Source: an uncultured Phocaeicola sp. (lineage in GTDB: Bacteria; Bacteroidota; Bacteroidia; Bacteroidales; Bacteroidaceae). Taken from it: 64,000 nt of DNA. The stretch's first letter is position 1. Every line of letters starts with the position of its first letter. Location of the stretch: positions 1-64,000 of the forward strand of contig CALUIZ010000016.1 in the NCBI GenBank assembly GCA_944320815.1, read 5' to 3'. The position numbers and the translations under genes are program-made. Shown here one piece after another: positions 1 through 9,755 of the stretch. The notes under the pieces were generated by a model, which was not told where the DNA came from, ran no database searches, and saw nothing but the letters and a program-made list of their open reading frames with translations.

Positions 1-2
1 TT

Positions 3-75
3 GCGGAAATAGCTCAGTTGGTAGAGCACAACCTTGCCAAGGTTGGGGTCGCGAGTTCGAGTCTCGTTTTCCGCT
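3..75 (+). tRNA. tRNA-Gly (GCC)
   Basis: Full cloverleaf of 73 nt. The acceptor arm GCGGAAA pairs with TTTCCGC, the D arm is GCTC...GAGC, the anticodon stem CAACC/GGTTG encloses loop TTGCCAA (anticodon GCC, glycine), and the T arm contains GTTCGAG. CCA is not encoded. It is followed by a run of T. Confidence 0.97.
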
Positions 76-101
76 CAACAAGTTGATTTTTTTTCATTCA
101 G

Positions 102-174
102 GCGGAAATAGCTCAGTTGGTAGAGCACAACCTTGCCAAGGTTGGGGTCGCGAGTTCGAGTCTCGTTTTCCGCT
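102..174 (+). tRNA. tRNA-Gly (GCC), second copy
   Basis: Identical base for base to the copy at 3-75, with a 26-nt T-rich spacer between them. The same anticodon GCC is present. The tandem arrangement suggests a recent local duplication or gene conversion between the copies. Confidence 0.97.
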
Positions 175-252
175 CAGAGGCAGAGAAACCGTTGTCAGAA
201 TGGCTTCTCTTTTTTATTTATGTTTGCCCCACACAGAATTTTCTCTTTTTAT

Positions 253-283
253 TTTGCACAGAAACAAGGTAATTATATCTTTG
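253..283 (+). promoter_or_regulatory. Bacteroidales-type promoter for the 313-522 gene
   Basis: TTTG (253-256) and TATCTTTG (276-283) are separated by 19 nt, which matches the Bacteroides -33/-7 consensus TTTG and TAnnTTTG. Transcription should begin near 290, about 20 nt before the ATG at 313. Confidence 0.8.
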
Positions 284-312
284 CGCCTGCAATTTTTAGA
301 TGATGAAAAATT

Positions 313-522
313 ATGAAAACTTACGACATTTATTTTTCAGACGGCCACTTGAGTGACAACAAAGGTTTCTCTATCAAAACTCCCGAAAAGGCAATCCACA
401 TGGCGGAGGACATGCTGGTGAAAGGCAACACATACATCGACGACTATGCAGGGGGAACCATCTCGGTGGTCAGCTCGGACGATGAGGTGATCTGGAGCAG
501 ACCTATCCCGAAAAAAGACTGA
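313..522 (+). CDS. Small conserved-type hypothetical protein, 69 aa
   Basis: I do not recognise a named family. The 69-residue product has no signal peptide or membrane segment, is acidic in the middle (IDDYAGG, SSDDEV) and looks like a small soluble alpha/beta protein. The start at 313 is supported by a consensus promoter just upstream (253-283), which leaves a leader of about 20 nt. The next gene, rfbC, begins 47 nt downstream on the same strand, so the two may be cotranscribed. No function can be assigned. Confidence 0.7.
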   Translation: MKTYDIYFSDGHLSDNKGFSIKTPEKAIHMAEDMLVKGNTYIDDYAGGTISVVSSDDEVIWSRPIPKKD

Positions 523-569
523 ACCGCTCCGGAACATACCGCCATGCAACAGAAAAACTGAACGTACAG

Positions 570-1139
570 ATGCAGACAACAACAACCGAAATAAAAGACG
601 TAATCATCATCGAACCGCGGCTGTTCAGGGATGAGAGGGGCTATTTCTTCGAGTCATACTCCGAACGGGACTTCAACGCGCAGGTACGAGAAGTGAGGTT
701 TGTGCAGGACAACGAAAGCAAGTCGAGCTACGGCGTGCTGCGCGGGCTGCATTTCCAGAAGCCGCCCTTCACCCAGAGCAAACTGGTGAGAGTCATCAGG
801 GGTGCCGTGCTCGACGTGGCCGTAGACATACGCAAGGGGTCGCCCACCTTCGGCAGACATGTGGCTGTGGAACTGTCGGAAGACAACCACCGCCAACTGT
901 TCATCCCGAGAGGATTCGCCCACGGATTCAGCGTATTGACCCCGGAGGCCGTCTTCCAGTACAAATGTGACAACTTCTATGCCCCGCAAAGCGAAGGGGC
1001 TATCGCCTGGAACGACCCCGACCTGCACATCGACTGGCGTATCCCTGCCGAAGACATGATTCTCTCGGAAAAGGACAAACACCATCCGCTGCTGAAAGAT
1101 GCGGAATGGCTGTTCAGCTATGAAAAGAATTTGTATTGA
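570..1139 (+). CDS. rfbC: dTDP-4-dehydrorhamnose 3,5-epimerase
   Basis: RfbC/RmlC epimerises dTDP-4-keto-6-deoxyglucose at C3 and C5 in dTDP-L-rhamnose synthesis, in the cytoplasm. The 189-aa product has the usual length and single cupin domain. Visible family motifs are FFESY near residue 27, the DNES-KSSYGVLRGLHFQ stretch near residues 47-62 with the catalytic His region, and FIPRGFAHGF near residue 112. No rfbA, rfbB or rfbD gene lies nearby, so the rest of the pathway is encoded elsewhere. The gene may be cotranscribed with the small gene upstream and is followed by the RNase P RNA gene. Confidence 0.95.
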   Translation: MQTTTTEIKDVIIIEPRLFRDERGYFFESYSERDFNAQVREVRFVQDNESKSSYGVLRGLHFQKPPFTQSKLVRVIRGAVLDVAVDIRKGSPTFGRHVAVELSEDNHRQLFIPRGFAHGFSVLTPEAVFQYKCDNFYAPQSEGAIAWNDPDLHIDWRIPAEDMILSEKDKHHPLLKDAEWLFSYEKNLY

Positions 1140-1231
1140 AAAAAGTCCTCCTTCCCGCACTCCACAGGACGCGCCGGAAAGGAAATGCATCTTTTTTTAC
1201 TGCATATTCTGATTATTCGGTTTTATTTCCG

Positions 1232-1239
1232 TACCTTTG
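1232..1239 (+). promoter_or_regulatory. -7 box of the rnpB promoter
   Basis: TACCTTTG matches TAnnTTTG and ends 8 nt before the first paired base of RNase P RNA (1247), the expected distance to a start site. A clear TTTG -33 element is not visible. Confidence 0.65.
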
Positions 1240-1246
1240 CATATTC

Positions 1247-1614
1247 AGAGAAGCAGTCGGCCGGTCTGTCGCTGATACCTTTGGTAGAAGAGGAAAGTCC
1301 GGGCAACACAGAGCATCCTACTTCCTAACAGAAAGCTGCCCGCGAGGACAGAGCAATGCAGAAGAAAACAACCGCCTCCCGGACCGGGAGGTAAGGGTGA
1401 GAAGGCGGGGTAAGAGCCCACCAGCCGTGCAGCGATGTACGGGCTGTGCATCTTAGGAGTTGTAAGGTCATGTAAACCGGCATCAAGGAGGGTTGCTCGC
1501 CCCACGTCGGAGGGTAGACCGCTGGAGCCTGACGGTGACGCCAGGCGTAGATAAATGACAGACTCCCCTGCTTGCAGGGTGACAGAACCCGGCTTACAGG
1601 CCGTCTGCTTCTCT
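1247..1614 (+). ncRNA. rnpB: RNase P RNA (catalytic RNA, bacterial class A)
   Basis: This is the ribozyme that matures tRNA 5' ends. The 5' end AGAGAAGCAG pairs with CTGCTTCTCT at the 3' end (helix P1). The conserved core GAGGAAAGTCCGGGC lies near 1289-1303, ACAGA...GCAA near 1310-1354, AGGGTAGACCGCT... near 1509, and the 3' universal element ACAGAACCCGGCTTACAGGCC near 1582. A run of seven T directly after helix P1 (1614-1620) acts as terminator. Length about 368 nt is normal. Any reading frame across it is spurious. Confidence 0.95.
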
Positions 1615-1655
1615 TTTTTTCTGGAAAAACATACTCTCTTAAATCCTGACGAACC

Positions 1656-2969
1656 ATGAAAATCGCCGACATCTGGAAATTCCTCACTTATGACATCTGG
1701 CGCATCACGGAAAACGAAGTGACCAAGACCACATATGCACTCTACAATATCATCAAGACCGTTTATGTGTGCATCACCCGGTTCACGAAAGACCGCCTCA
1801 TCAACAAAGCTTCAGCACTCACCTACAGCACTCTGCTGGCCATCGTGCCGATTCTTGCCGTATTGTTCGCCATCGCCCGCGGATTCGGCTTCGACAATGT
1901 GGTTCAGGAACAGATACGGAGCAACTTCGGAGGAAGCCCGGAGGCTGCGGAGGCTATCCTGTCGTTCGCCGAATCCTATCTGGCACAGACCAAAAGCGGG
2001 GTATTCCTGGGATTCGGACTCGTCATGCTGTTTTGGACGGTCATCAATCTGGTCATGGACATAGAAATCACATTCAACCGCATCTGGGAGGTGAAACGCC
2101 AGCGTTCGGTCTACCGGCAGATCACCGACTTCTTCTCGATGATTCTCCTGGTTCCTATCCTGATTGTCATCTCGGCCGGTCTCTCCATCTTCACGACCAC
2201 CACTCTGAAGGAAATGGAAGACTTCGCCCTGCTTGCTCCCATATTCCAGTTCCTCATCCGGCTGACACCTTATGTGTTTACATGGCTGATGTTCACAGGT
2301 CTGTACATATTCATGCCCAACACGAAGGTGAAGTTCAAGCACGCACTCATCGCCGGAGTCATCGCCGGAACCGCCTTCCAGGCATTCCAGTTCCTCTATA
2401 TCAACAGCCAGTTGTGGGTGTCGAAATACAATGCCATCTACGGAAGCTTCGCGGCACTTCCCCTGTTCCTGCTCTGGCTCCACATTTCATGGACAATCTG
2501 CCTGTTCGGCGCAGAGCTGACTTATGCCGGACAGAACATCAAAAGCTTCAGTTTTGAACAAGACACCCGGAACATCAGCCTGCGTTACCGCGACTTCATC
2601 GTGATTCTGATCATGTCACTCATCACCAAACGGTTTGAGCAGAACAAGCCACCTTACACTGCCACCCAACTGTCTGAAGAGAACCAGATACCTCTGCGCC
2701 TGACACGAAAGATCCTCTACCTGCTTCAGGAAATCAACGTGATACACGAAGTGGCAAACGACAAGAAAAGCGAAGAGACGGCTTATCAGCCCTCGATGGA
2801 CATCAACCAACTGAGCGTAGGGCTGGTACTCAACAAACTCTATACGAAAGGCTCTGAAGATTTCAAGATTGACAAAGACAAAGAGTTCAACAATGAATGG
2901 AAAGTGCTGATGGAATCAAGAGACGAGTATTATTCAAAAACCTGTATGGTGTTGCTGAAAGACCTGTAG
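1656..2969 (+). CDS. YihY/BrkB-family inner-membrane protein
   Basis: The 437-aa product belongs to the YihY/virulence factor BrkB family, formerly misnamed ribonuclease BN. The N-terminal two thirds hold about six hydrophobic segments; the family signature is seen in SALTYSTLLAIVPILAVLFAIARGFG near residues 50-75 (not quoted in one run here) and the NLVMDIEITFNRIWEV stretch near 130-145. The last 140 residues form a soluble tail with a winged-helix-like look (TATQLSEENQIPLRL). A transport or envelope role is suspected but unproven. The gene lies just after rnpB and ends convergently with ribE. Its start follows the rnpB terminator by about 35 nt, so it may also receive readthrough. Confidence 0.85.
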   Translation: MKIADIWKFLTYDIWRITENEVTKTTYALYNIIKTVYVCITRFTKDRLINKASALTYSTLLAIVPILAVLFAIARGFGFDNVVQEQIRSNFGGSPEAAEAILSFAESYLAQTKSGVFLGFGLVMLFWTVINLVMDIEITFNRIWEVKRQRSVYRQITDFFSMILLVPILIVISAGLSIFTTTTLKEMEDFALLAPIFQFLIRLTPYVFTWLMFTGLYIFMPNTKVKFKHALIAGVIAGTAFQAFQFLYINSQLWVSKYNAIYGSFAALPLFLLWLHISWTICLFGAELTYAGQNIKSFSFEQDTRNISLRYRDFIVILIMSLITKRFEQNKPPYTATQLSEENQIPLRLTRKILYLLQEINVIHEVANDKKSEETAYQPSMDINQLSVGLVLNKLYTKGSEDFKIDKDKEFNNEWKVLMESRDEYYSKTCMVLLKDL

Positions 2970-3027
2970 GCCAAATCTCTGCATACAAGTCTTCCACTGC
3001 AACACGCTTATTGAAGATAACAGCAAT

Positions 3028-3633
3028 TCAACGAGTCAGCTGCGTCATCCGGCTCAGATACTTGCCGATAATGTCAAACTCAATATTGACCACACTCCCC
3101 ACCTTCAACGTATGGAAGTTCGTATGTTCATATGTATAAGGAATGATGGCCACCTGAAATGTATCCTCCGTAGGATTGCACACAGTCAGACTTACCCCGT
3201 TCACGGTTACCGAACCCTTGTCGACGGTAAAGTAACCACGTTTCGCCATTTCCCTGTCGAACTCGTAGCGGAATGTGTAATACCAGCTTCCTTCCGCATC
3301 ATCGACGGCGATGCAAGTCGCCGTCTGATCCACGTGTCCCTGCACGATATGTCCGTCCAGACGCCCGTTCATCATCATGCTGCGTTCCACATTCACCTTG
3401 TCGCCCACTTTCAACAGCCCGATGTTCGAACGCTCAATCGTCTCCTTCATGGCCGTCACCGTGTAAGTACCGTCCTGAATGCTCACCACCGTCAGGCATA
3501 CCCCATTGTGCGACACACTCTGGTCAATTTTCAGCTCGTCCACAAATGAGCACTTCAATGTAAGGTGCAGATTTTCCTGCTCCTTCACAATCTTCACCAC
3601 TTCGGCATATTCTTCTACTATTCCTGAGAACAT
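3028..3633 (-). CDS. ribE: Riboflavin synthase, alpha chain
   Basis: RibE dismutates two molecules of 6,7-dimethyl-8-ribityllumazine to riboflavin and a pyrimidine. The 201-aa protein starts with the hallmark MFSGIVEE and contains two lumazine-binding repeats of about 95 residues each; the second begins with VQGHVDQTATC and carries TVNGVSLTV near residue 145. It is the last gene of the leftward run, 49 nt after the helicase gene, and was probably transcribed with it. No other rib genes are in the window. Confidence 0.95.
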   Translation of the reverse strand: MFSGIVEEYAEVVKIVKEQENLHLTLKCSFVDELKIDQSVSHNGVCLTVVSIQDGTYTVTAMKETIERSNIGLLKVGDKVNVERSMMMNGRLDGHIVQGHVDQTATCIAVDDAEGSWYYTFRYEFDREMAKRGYFTVDKGSVTVNGVSLTVCNPTEDTFQVAIIPYTYEHTNFHTLKVGSVVNIEFDIIGKYLSRMTQLTR

Positions 3634-3682
3634 AACATCTAGAATTTAAATCATTAAACTTAAAAACGGGACACATTCCCCA

Positions 3683-6076
3683 TCAAATCATTTTGAGACG
3701 GGCGAACTTCAACAGCAACTGCTTGACCCCGGCATTCTCAAACCGTACCGTTGCCTTGCAATTGTCGCCCACTCCTTCTATTTTCTCGACCACACCCCTT
3801 CCGAAACGTTCATGCTCCACGCGTTGTCCTTCCGAGAGTCCGCCCGACACATTTCCCTCTCCGGAGGAAGCCGATGGCGAAATCCTACGCAACGTACGAG
3901 GAGGAACAAAACGGTGGGGTTCCTGAGGCATTTCTCCCCCATCAAACATCGAGACTCCGCTCCGCTCATAAGGCGGACGGTCACTGTCACGGTCTGCACG
4001 CGAGAAAGAACGGCCACTTCCCGTCTGACGCAGTTCCGCTTCCGCAGACTTCCGGAAACGCCCCGCACTCACCTCCACCTGACGTGCCAACCGCTCGCCG
4101 GGAGGCATCTTCAGGAAACATCCGTCAATGTCACGAAGGAAGCGGCTCGGGTTGCCGAACTCCATCTTCCCGTAACGGAAACGGCTCTTGGCGTACGAAA
4201 GATAGCAATGCGACTCCGCGCGCGTAATCGCCACATAGAACAGTCTCCGCTCCTCCTCCAATGCCCTCGGAGAATCGGCGGAAATGCCCGGGAAAAGCCC
4301 CTCTTCCATTCCCACCACAAACACGTTCGGAAATTCCAGTCCCTTGGCAGAATGGATGGTCATCAATGTCACTTTCGAAGCCTCGCCTTCCTTCTCATTG
4401 TCCTGATCGGTCAGAAGGGAAACTTCCGACAAATAATCGGAAAGGAGCACATGCACATTGCCCTCCTCCTCCCTGTCAGCGCAGAAATCGTGGATACCGC
4501 TTATCAGTTCCTCAATATTTTCCTGTCGGCTCAAGTTCTCCGGCGTACGGTCCTGATATATCTCACTGATGATTCCCGACCGGCGCACAATATCCTGTCC
4601 CAACGTATAGGCATCCTTCTCCCGCGCATCCGCCACAAAGTCTGCCATCAGATCACGGAATGCCTGAAGTTTCGTCATGGGACCTTTTGTCAGGGCCACT
4701 CCGTAAGCCAGCGGTTCGTTCAGCACCGTCCACAGACTGACATGATTCCGCACCGCCGCATCGGTCAGCTTCGCCAATGTAGTGTCGCCGATACCGCGCG
4801 CCGGATAATTGACAATACGCTTGAAAGCCTCCTCGTCATTCGGATTGACCGCCAGACGGAAATAGGCGATCACATCCTTCACCTCTTTGCGCTGGTAGAA
4901 AGAAAGTCCGCCATACACCTGATACGGAATGCCCCGCTTGCGCAATGCCTCTTCAAAGATACGGCTCTGCGCATTCGTGCGGTAAAGCACCGCACAGTCA
5001 TGATACGCATAGCCGTCGCGCCGGTGCAGCTCCAAAATCTTGTTGCCGACGATTTCCCCTTCCTCCACATCGCTGTAAGCACATATCACCGGAATCGGCT
5101 CACCCTTATCGTTTCTGGAGAACACCTCCTTGCGGATCTGCTCCCTGTTCTTCTCTATCAGGCTGTTCGCCGCATTCACGATAGTCTGCGTGGAGCGGTA
5201 ATTCTGCTCCAGCTTGAACAGACGCGCATCCTTATACTGACGCGTAAACTTCAGTATATTGTCAATGTTCGCCCCGCGGAAAGAATAAATGCTCTGCGCA
5301 TCATCGCCCACCACACAAATATGCTGATGCTTTTCGGTCAACTGGAGCACAATGCTGTGCTGCGCGAAGTTCGTGTCCTGATACTCATCCACCAGCACAT
5401 AACGGAAACGCCCGGCATAACGGTCGCGGATTTCGGGATACTCATTGAAAAGCCGGTAAGTATATACCAGCAAATCATCGAAATCCATCGCGTCACTCTG
5501 GCGGCACCGTTCGCAATAACGAAGATAAATGTCCGGCATCAGCGGAATCTTCGCCGCCCTGTCGGCCTCTTTCATCTCGCCGCTCGCCGCATACATCTGA
5601 GGTGACACCAGATGATTCTTCGCGTTGCTGATACGGCCCTGAATCATTCCCGGCCTGTACACCTTGTCGTCAAGATGAAGTTCCTTGACAATCGTCTTCA
5701 CCAGACTCTTCGAGTCGGCCGAATCATAGATGGTGAAGTTGGGAGTGAAGCCGATTTTTTCCGCTTCCATGCGGAGAATGCGGGAGAAGACCGAATGGAA
5801 TGTCCCCATCCACACATAACGCGCCCTGTCGATACCCACCTGCCGGGCAATGCGCTCCTTCATCTCCCGCGCCGCCTTGTTCGTGAAAGTCAACGCAAGA
5901 ATGGACCACGGCTCATAGCCATGGTCCATCAGATAAGCGATCTTGTAAGTCAGCACGCGCGTCTTGCCAGAACCGGCGCCCGCTATCACCAGCAGCGGCC
6001 CATCGTTATAGAGCACCGCCGCGCGCTGGCTCTCATTCAGTTCGTCCAGATAATCACCGCTGCCTGTCATACTCAA
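3683..6076 (-). CDS. ATP-dependent 3'-5' DNA helicase of the UvrD/PcrA/Rep family
   Basis: A superfamily 1 helicase acting in repair or replication restart. The 797-aa length fits UvrD/PcrA. Motifs in order: Q-motif region LNESQRAAV, Walker A AGAGSGKT near residues 32-39, motif Ia [14 protein letters not shown], Walker B DEYQDTN near residue 232, motif [18 protein letters not shown], motif IV QNYRST, motif [16 protein letters not shown] near residue 575, and motif VI YVAITRA near residue 620. The C-terminal tail ends in a PcrA-like Tudor-type segment ([14 protein letters not shown]). Its start overlaps the end of the upstream DUF711 gene by 4 nt, so translation is likely coupled. Confidence 0.95.
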   Translation of the reverse strand: MSMTGSGDYLDELNESQRAAVLYNDGPLLVIAGAGSGKTRVLTYKIAYLMDHGYEPWSILALTFTNKAAREMKERIARQVGIDRARYVWMGTFHSVFSRILRMEAEKIGFTPNFTIYDSADSKSLVKTIVKELHLDDKVYRPGMIQGRISNAKNHLVSPQMYAASGEMKEADRAAKIPLMPDIYLRYCERCRQSDAMDFDDLLVYTYRLFNEYPEIRDRYAGRFRYVLVDEYQDTNFAQHSIVLQLTEKHQHICVVGDDAQSIYSFRGANIDNILKFTRQYKDARLFKLEQNYRSTQTIVNAANSLIEKNREQIRKEVFSRNDKGEPIPVICAYSDVEEGEIVGNKILELHRRDGYAYHDCAVLYRTNAQSRIFEEALRKRGIPYQVYGGLSFYQRKEVKDVIAYFRLAVNPNDEEAFKRIVNYPARGIGDTTLAKLTDAAVRNHVSLWTVLNEPLAYGVALTKGPMTKLQAFRDLMADFVADAREKDAYTLGQDIVRRSGIISEIYQDRTPENLSRQENIEELISGIHDFCADREEEGNVHVLLSDYLSEVSLLTDQDNEKEGEASKVTLMTIHSAKGLEFPNVFVVGMEEGLFPGISADSPRALEEERRLFYVAITRAESHCYLSYAKSRFRYGKMEFGNPSRFLRDIDGCFLKMPPGERLARQVEVSAGRFRKSAEAELRQTGSGRSFSRADRDSDRPPYERSGVSMFDGGEMPQEPHRFVPPRTLRRISPSASSGEGNVSGGLSEGQRVEHERFGRGVVEKIEGVGDNCKATVRFENAGVKQLLLKFARLKMI

Positions 6077-7437
6077 TTCTTAAAGCTGTGAATCGGAGCC
6101 GGGATACGTCCTCCACGGTTCACGAAAGCCTCGCAGGAGAAGCGGTTCACAGGCATCACGGGAGCATACCCCAGCAGTCCGCCGAATTCCACCGTCTCTC
6201 CCACTCCCTTACCGATTACAGGGATGATGCGCACGGCAGTAGTCTTCTGGTTCACCATTCCAATCGCCGACTCGTCCGCGATAATTCCCGAAATGGTGGC
6301 CGCGGAAGTGTCTCCCGGAATGGCAATCATATCAAGACCTACAGAACATACGCATGTCATGGCCTCCAGCTTTTCGATGGTGAGCGCACCCGCCTCCACC
6401 GCATCAATCATTCCCTGGTCTTCACTTACCGGGATGAACGCACCGCTCAAGCCGCCCACATACGACGAAGCCATCACGCCGCCTTTCTTCACCTGGTCGT
6501 TCAGCAGAGCCAGAGCTGCCGTCGTGCCCGGCGCGCCCGGATGTTCCAGACCGATTTCCTGAAGAATCTCCGCCACGCTGTCGCCTATGGCCGGAGTCGG
6601 AGCCAAAGACAGGTCGATGATTCCGAAAGGCACGCCCAGACGGCGGGAAGCCTCCTGTGCCACGAGCTGTCCGACACGGGTCACCTTGAACGCCGTGCGC
6701 TTGATGGTCTCGCACAGCACCTCAAAGCTGGCTCCGCGAATCTGCTCAAGCGCATATTTCACCACGCCGGGACCGCTGACGCCCACATTGATAATCGCGT
6801 CGGCTTCCGACACTCCATGGAACGCACCCGCCATGAACGGATTGTCGTCGGGCGCATTGCAGAGCACCACCAGTTTGGCACAGCCCAGCGAATCCTTGTC
6901 TTTCGTCATTTCCGCCGTCTCACGGATGATTTCACCCATCAGCTTCACCGCATCCATGTTGATGCCCGTCTTGGTGGAACCTACATTGACCGAGCTGCAG
7001 ATGCGCTCCGTGCAGGCCAGAGCCTTCGGGATGGAACGGATAAGAAGCTCATCGCTGCGTGTCATGCCCTTCGACACCACAGCCGAATAGCCGCCGATGA
7101 AATTCACGCCCAGTTCAGCCGCCACACGGTCGAGCGTCTGCGCAATCTTCACATAATCGTCGGAAGTCTTGCATGCCGTTCCGCCCACCAGCGAAATCGG
7201 AGTGATTGAAATGCGCTTGTTGACGATAGGAATACCGTATTCCTTCGAGATTTCCTCTCCCGTCTTCACCAGATTGCGGGCAAGCCCCGTCATCTTGTCG
7301 TATATTTTCTGACAAAGCACGTCCAGGTTGCTGTCCGCACAGTCGAGCAGACTGATGCCCATCGTGATGGTACGCACGTCCAGATTCTCCTTGTCAATCA
7401 TCTTGTTGGTTTCGGTAACCTCTGATATATTGATCAT
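6073..7437 (-). CDS. PFL/DUF711 family protein (UPF0210)
   Basis: A 454-aa cytoplasmic protein of the DUF711/UPF0210 family, whose structure resembles pyruvate formate-lyase-like barrels but whose reaction is not established. It has glycine-rich conserved loops such as [10 protein letters not shown] and [18 protein letters not shown] chose the ATG at 7437 ([13 protein letters not shown]), two codons inside the longest frame. It directly follows the ACT-domain gene (26 nt gap); the UPF0237-UPF0210 pair is a known conserved neighbourhood, which supports joint function. The gene overlaps the helicase start by 4 nt. Confidence 0.88.
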   Translation of the reverse strand: MINISEVTETNKMIDKENLDVRTITMGISLLDCADSNLDVLCQKIYDKMTGLARNLVKTGEEISKEYGIPIVNKRISITPISLVGGTACKTSDDYVKIAQTLDRVAAELGVNFIGGYSAVVSKGMTRSDELLIRSIPKALACTERICSSVNVGSTKTGINMDAVKLMGEIIRETAEMTKDKDSLGCAKLVVLCNAPDDNPFMAGAFHGVSEADAIINVGVSGPGVVKYALEQIRGASFEVLCETIKRTAFKVTRVGQLVAQEASRRLGVPFGIIDLSLAPTPAIGDSVAEILQEIGLEHPGAPGTTAALALLNDQVKKGGVMASSYVGGLSGAFIPVSEDQGMIDAVEAGALTIEKLEAMTCVCSVGLDMIAIPGDTSAATISGIIADESAIGMVNQKTTAVRIIPVIGKGVGETVEFGGLLGYAPVMPVNRFSCEAFVNRGGRIPAPIHSFKN

Positions 7438-7463
7438 AACCAAAATAATTTAAGGTCAGAAAA

Positions 7464-7736
7464 TCAGATGCGGTGCATCTTGTTAAAAATCTCTTCTCTC
7501 TGGCATTTGATCTGCACACCCAGCTCCTTCCCGATTTCATCCAGCTCATTGACCGCCTGCTCGAAAGGCTTTTCCATCTTTTCCATGTCCACAATCATCA
7601 TCATGTTGAAATAGCCCTGCACGATGGTCTGCGTGATGTCAAGAATGTTCACATTGTTGTCTGCCAGATAAGCACACACTCTGGCTATGATACCTACCGT
7701 ATCTTTTCCCACTACAGTAATAATCGTTCTGTTCAT
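7464..7736 (-). CDS. ACT-domain protein (UPF0237 type)
   Basis: A 90-aa single ACT domain protein beginning MNRTIITVVGKDTVGIIA, with the ligand-binding ACT pattern VVGKDTVGI-A and NVNILDITQT near residues 30-40. ACT domains usually bind amino acids or other small effectors. The ATG at 7736 was chosen because a -7 promoter box at 7768-7775 places the transcript start near 7761, downstream of an alternative ATG at 7790. It is the first gene of the leftward run and probably works with the DUF711 protein encoded next. Confidence 0.88.
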   Translation of the reverse strand: MNRTIITVVGKDTVGIIARVCAYLADNNVNILDITQTIVQGYFNMMMIVDMEKMEKPFEQAVNELDEIGKELGVQIKCQREEIFNKMHRI

Positions 7737-7767
7737 CGTTTTCCGTAATATATTGGTTAATATGCCA

Positions 7768-7775
7768 CAAAGATA
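7768..7775 (-). promoter_or_regulatory. -7 box for the ACT/DUF711/helicase/ribE run
   Basis: Read on the minus strand the sequence is TATCTTTG, a perfect TAnnTTTG. It lies about 32 nt upstream of the ATG at 7736. A good TTTG -33 partner is not evident. Confidence 0.6.
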
Positions 7776-7898
7776 AGCAAATCTTTTCATAAAGCACGGC
7801 CAATGAGGAAATTATTTAAAAAAACATGGCCGATGCTTTCTGCCGTTTTTCCGGAAAAATCCGCATTCCGGAAACGCTGTCCGGGAATGTGAAAAAAC

Positions 7899-7957
7899 AC
7901 CCTGATGTTCCGGTCCGAACATCAGGGTATTCCGCCTGAAACATCAGGGTATTTTTT
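7899..7957 (-). terminator. mazG terminator with three repeats of one stem arm
   Basis: A perfect 12-bp inverted repeat (ACCCTGATGTTC at 7899-7910 and its complement at 7917-7928) with a 6-nt loop is followed on the minus strand by a run of T. A third copy of the right arm (7940-7950) is followed on the plus strand by seven T. The element can therefore fold in two mutually exclusive ways and may terminate in both directions. Confidence 0.75.
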
Positions 7958-7970
7958 TCCGCATACCAGG

Positions 7971-8762
7971 CTACAAGCCTTTTGATTTCGCTTCATCCCA
8001 GATGGCATCCATCTCTTCAAGCGACATGTCGGCCAGACTCTTCCCTTCCTTGATGGTATGTTCCTCCAGATAGTTGAAACGGCGGATGAATTTCTGGTTG
8101 GTACGCTCCAGCGCGTTGTCGGGATTGATTTTGTAGAGGCGTGCGGCATTGATGAGACTGAACATCACATCACCGAACTCAGCTTCCGCCTTTTCCTTGT
8201 CCATCTTACCCGCTTCATCCTCAAACTCACTGATTTCTTCCTTCACCTTTGTCCAGACCTGCTCACGCTCTTCCCAGTCGAAGCCCACATTGCGGGCCTT
8301 GTCCTGGATACGGTAAGCCTTGATGAGCGACGGAAGCGCTTCCGGAACTCCGCTCAACACCGACTTGTTGCCGTCCTTTTCCTTCAGCTTGATCTGCTCC
8401 CAGTTCTCCGAAACTTTCTCGGCGGTATCGGCCTTCACCTCGCCGAACACATGAGGGTGACGGAAAATCAGCTTGTCGCAAAGCTTGTCGCACACGTCCT
8501 TGATGTCAAAATCACCCGTCTCGCTCCCTATCTTGGCATAGAATATCACATGAAGAAGCACATCGCCCAGCTCTTTACAGATGTTCTTCTTGTCATCCTT
8601 CATCAACGCGTCACACAGTTCATACACTTCCTCAATCGTGTTCGGGCGCAGACTCTCATTGGTCTGCTTGCGGTCCCACGGGCATTTCACACGCAGTTCG
8701 TCGAGCACGTCCAGCAGCCGCCCGAACGCTTCCAGCTTCTCTTCTCTTGTATGCATATCCAT
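7971..8762 (-). CDS. mazG: Nucleoside triphosphate pyrophosphohydrolase MazG
   Basis: MazG hydrolyses (d)NTPs to the monophosphate and pyrophosphate, cleaning the nucleotide pool. The 263-aa product has two MazG domains: the first carries KCPWDRKQTNESLRPNTIEE and the metal-binding EExxE/ExxD pattern (EEVYEL...KELGDVLLHV) near residues 45-75; the second, near 165-230, carries EEISEFEDE and AEFGDVMFSLIN. MDMHTREEKL is the translated start; the internal ATG six nt later is equally possible. A -7 box (TAGCTTTG on the minus strand, 8790-8797) lies about 30 nt upstream. It is transcribed alone, away from the patatin gene. Confidence 0.95.
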   Translation of the reverse strand: MDMHTREEKLEAFGRLLDVLDELRVKCPWDRKQTNESLRPNTIEEVYELCDALMKDDKKNICKELGDVLLHVIFYAKIGSETGDFDIKDVCDKLCDKLIFRHPHVFGEVKADTAEKVSENWEQIKLKEKDGNKSVLSGVPEALPSLIKAYRIQDKARNVGFDWEEREQVWTKVKEEISEFEDEAGKMDKEKAEAEFGDVMFSLINAARLYKINPDNALERTNQKFIRRFNYLEEHTIKEGKSLADMSLEEMDAIWDEAKSKGL

Positions 8763-8789
8763 TGGTCAATAATTTTTGTTTCAACGGCA

Positions 8790-8797
8790 CAAAGCTA
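8790..8797 (-). promoter_or_regulatory. -7 box of the mazG promoter
   Basis: Minus-strand TAGCTTTG matches TAnnTTTG and lies 28 nt before the mazG start. The divergent patatin gene has a near match, TAACTTTA, at about 8841-8848. Confidence 0.5.
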
Positions 8798-8875
8798 CAG
8801 ACTTTCCTGCAATAAACGGTGAATCTGAACGGAAAAATCAGTAACTTTAGGCCGCAAAAAACAACTTCACAAAAT

Positions 8876-9661
8876 ATGGACAGACAAAAAATCGCACTGG
8901 TGCTCTCCATGGGAGGAGCCAGAGGAATCGCACACATCGGTGTCATCGAAGAGTTGCTGGAACAAGGGTATGAAATCACTTCCATCGCGGGCACGTCGAT
9001 GGGCGCCATGGTCGGCGCCATGTATGCCACAGGCAAACTGGAGGAATGCAAGAAATGGATGTGCGGATGGGACAGAAGAAAGCTGTTCTATTTTGCCGAC
9101 GTGCGGCCGAACCGGGAAGGCATGGTGAAGGGCAACCGCTTCATGGACGAACTGAAGCAGATTGTGCCGGACATCCGCATCGAATCGCTGCCCATACCTT
9201 ATACAGCTCTCGCCACCGACCTGGCCAACGAATGTGAGGTCGTGTTCGATTCGGGAAACCTGTTCGACGCAATCCGCGCGTCCATCGCCATCCCGATGGT
9301 GTTCCATCCGCTCAAGAAAGACGGACGCACGCTGGTGGACGGCGGACTTCTGAACCCTCTCCCTCTCCGCCATGTGCGCCGCACGGAAGGGGACATTGTG
9401 GTGGCGGTGGACGTGAACGCTCCGGGAGAGGCCAGACCGCTCCCCCACTTCAGTCCTTATCAGGTGATTACGGCCACATCGAGGATGATGATGCAGGAAA
9501 TCACCCGGAACGAAATCCGCAACTGTCCGCCCGACATCCTGATCCGCATTCCCGCCTCGCGCTTCGACATGATGGAATTCTATCATGCCGGAAACATCAT
9601 CAGGAGTGGAAGAGAAGAGGCACGCAGGCAATTGTCCGGCGAAACAAATATAAGGAGTTAA
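8876..9661 (+). CDS. Patatin-like phospholipase family protein
   Basis: A 261-aa lipid acyl hydrolase of the patatin/RssA type. The oxyanion loop SMGGARGIAHIG is at residues 11-22, the nucleophile elbow GTSMG is near residue 41, and the catalytic Asp sits in VDGGLLNPLP near residue 160, giving the Ser-Asp dyad. The start at 8876 (MDRQKIALVLSMGG) is preferred over an in-frame ATG at 8819 because the likely -7 element lies between them. No signal peptide is visible, so it is probably cytoplasmic or membrane-peripheral. The gene ends where the accessory island begins. Confidence 0.92.
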   Translation: MDRQKIALVLSMGGARGIAHIGVIEELLEQGYEITSIAGTSMGAMVGAMYATGKLEECKKWMCGWDRRKLFYFADVRPNREGMVKGNRFMDELKQIVPDIRIESLPIPYTALATDLANECEVVFDSGNLFDAIRASIAIPMVFHPLKKDGRTLVDGGLLNPLPLRHVRRTEGDIVVAVDVNAPGEARPLPHFSPYQVITATSRMMMQEITRNEIRNCPPDILIRIPASRFDMMEFYHAGNIIRSGREEARRQLSGETNIRS

Positions 9662-9755
9662 AGAAGACCCGCGGGCGGAGCGACAACTTCTTATAACTTC
9701 CAGTTAGTATAAACTAAATATAATCAGTTATTTAATTAAAAAATTTATAGAAAGT

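Noticed and set aside
83..316. 77-codon frame across the second tRNA-Gly
   Set aside because: It runs through a complete tRNA and lacks a start context.
1136..1687. Open frames around 1136-1456 and on the minus strand at 1245-1687
   Set aside because: They cross the RNase P RNA, whose conserved core and pairing are clear. No protein is expected there.
3812..5605. 597-codon open frame on the plus strand
   Set aside because: It is antisense to the UvrD-type helicase, whose motifs are all intact on the minus strand. The frame lacks any recognisable domain and reflects codon bias of the real gene.
7899..7950. CRISPR-like repeats (three copies of an 11-nt unit)
   Set aside because: Units are too short, lie in opposite orientations and form a terminator; no cas genes are in the window.
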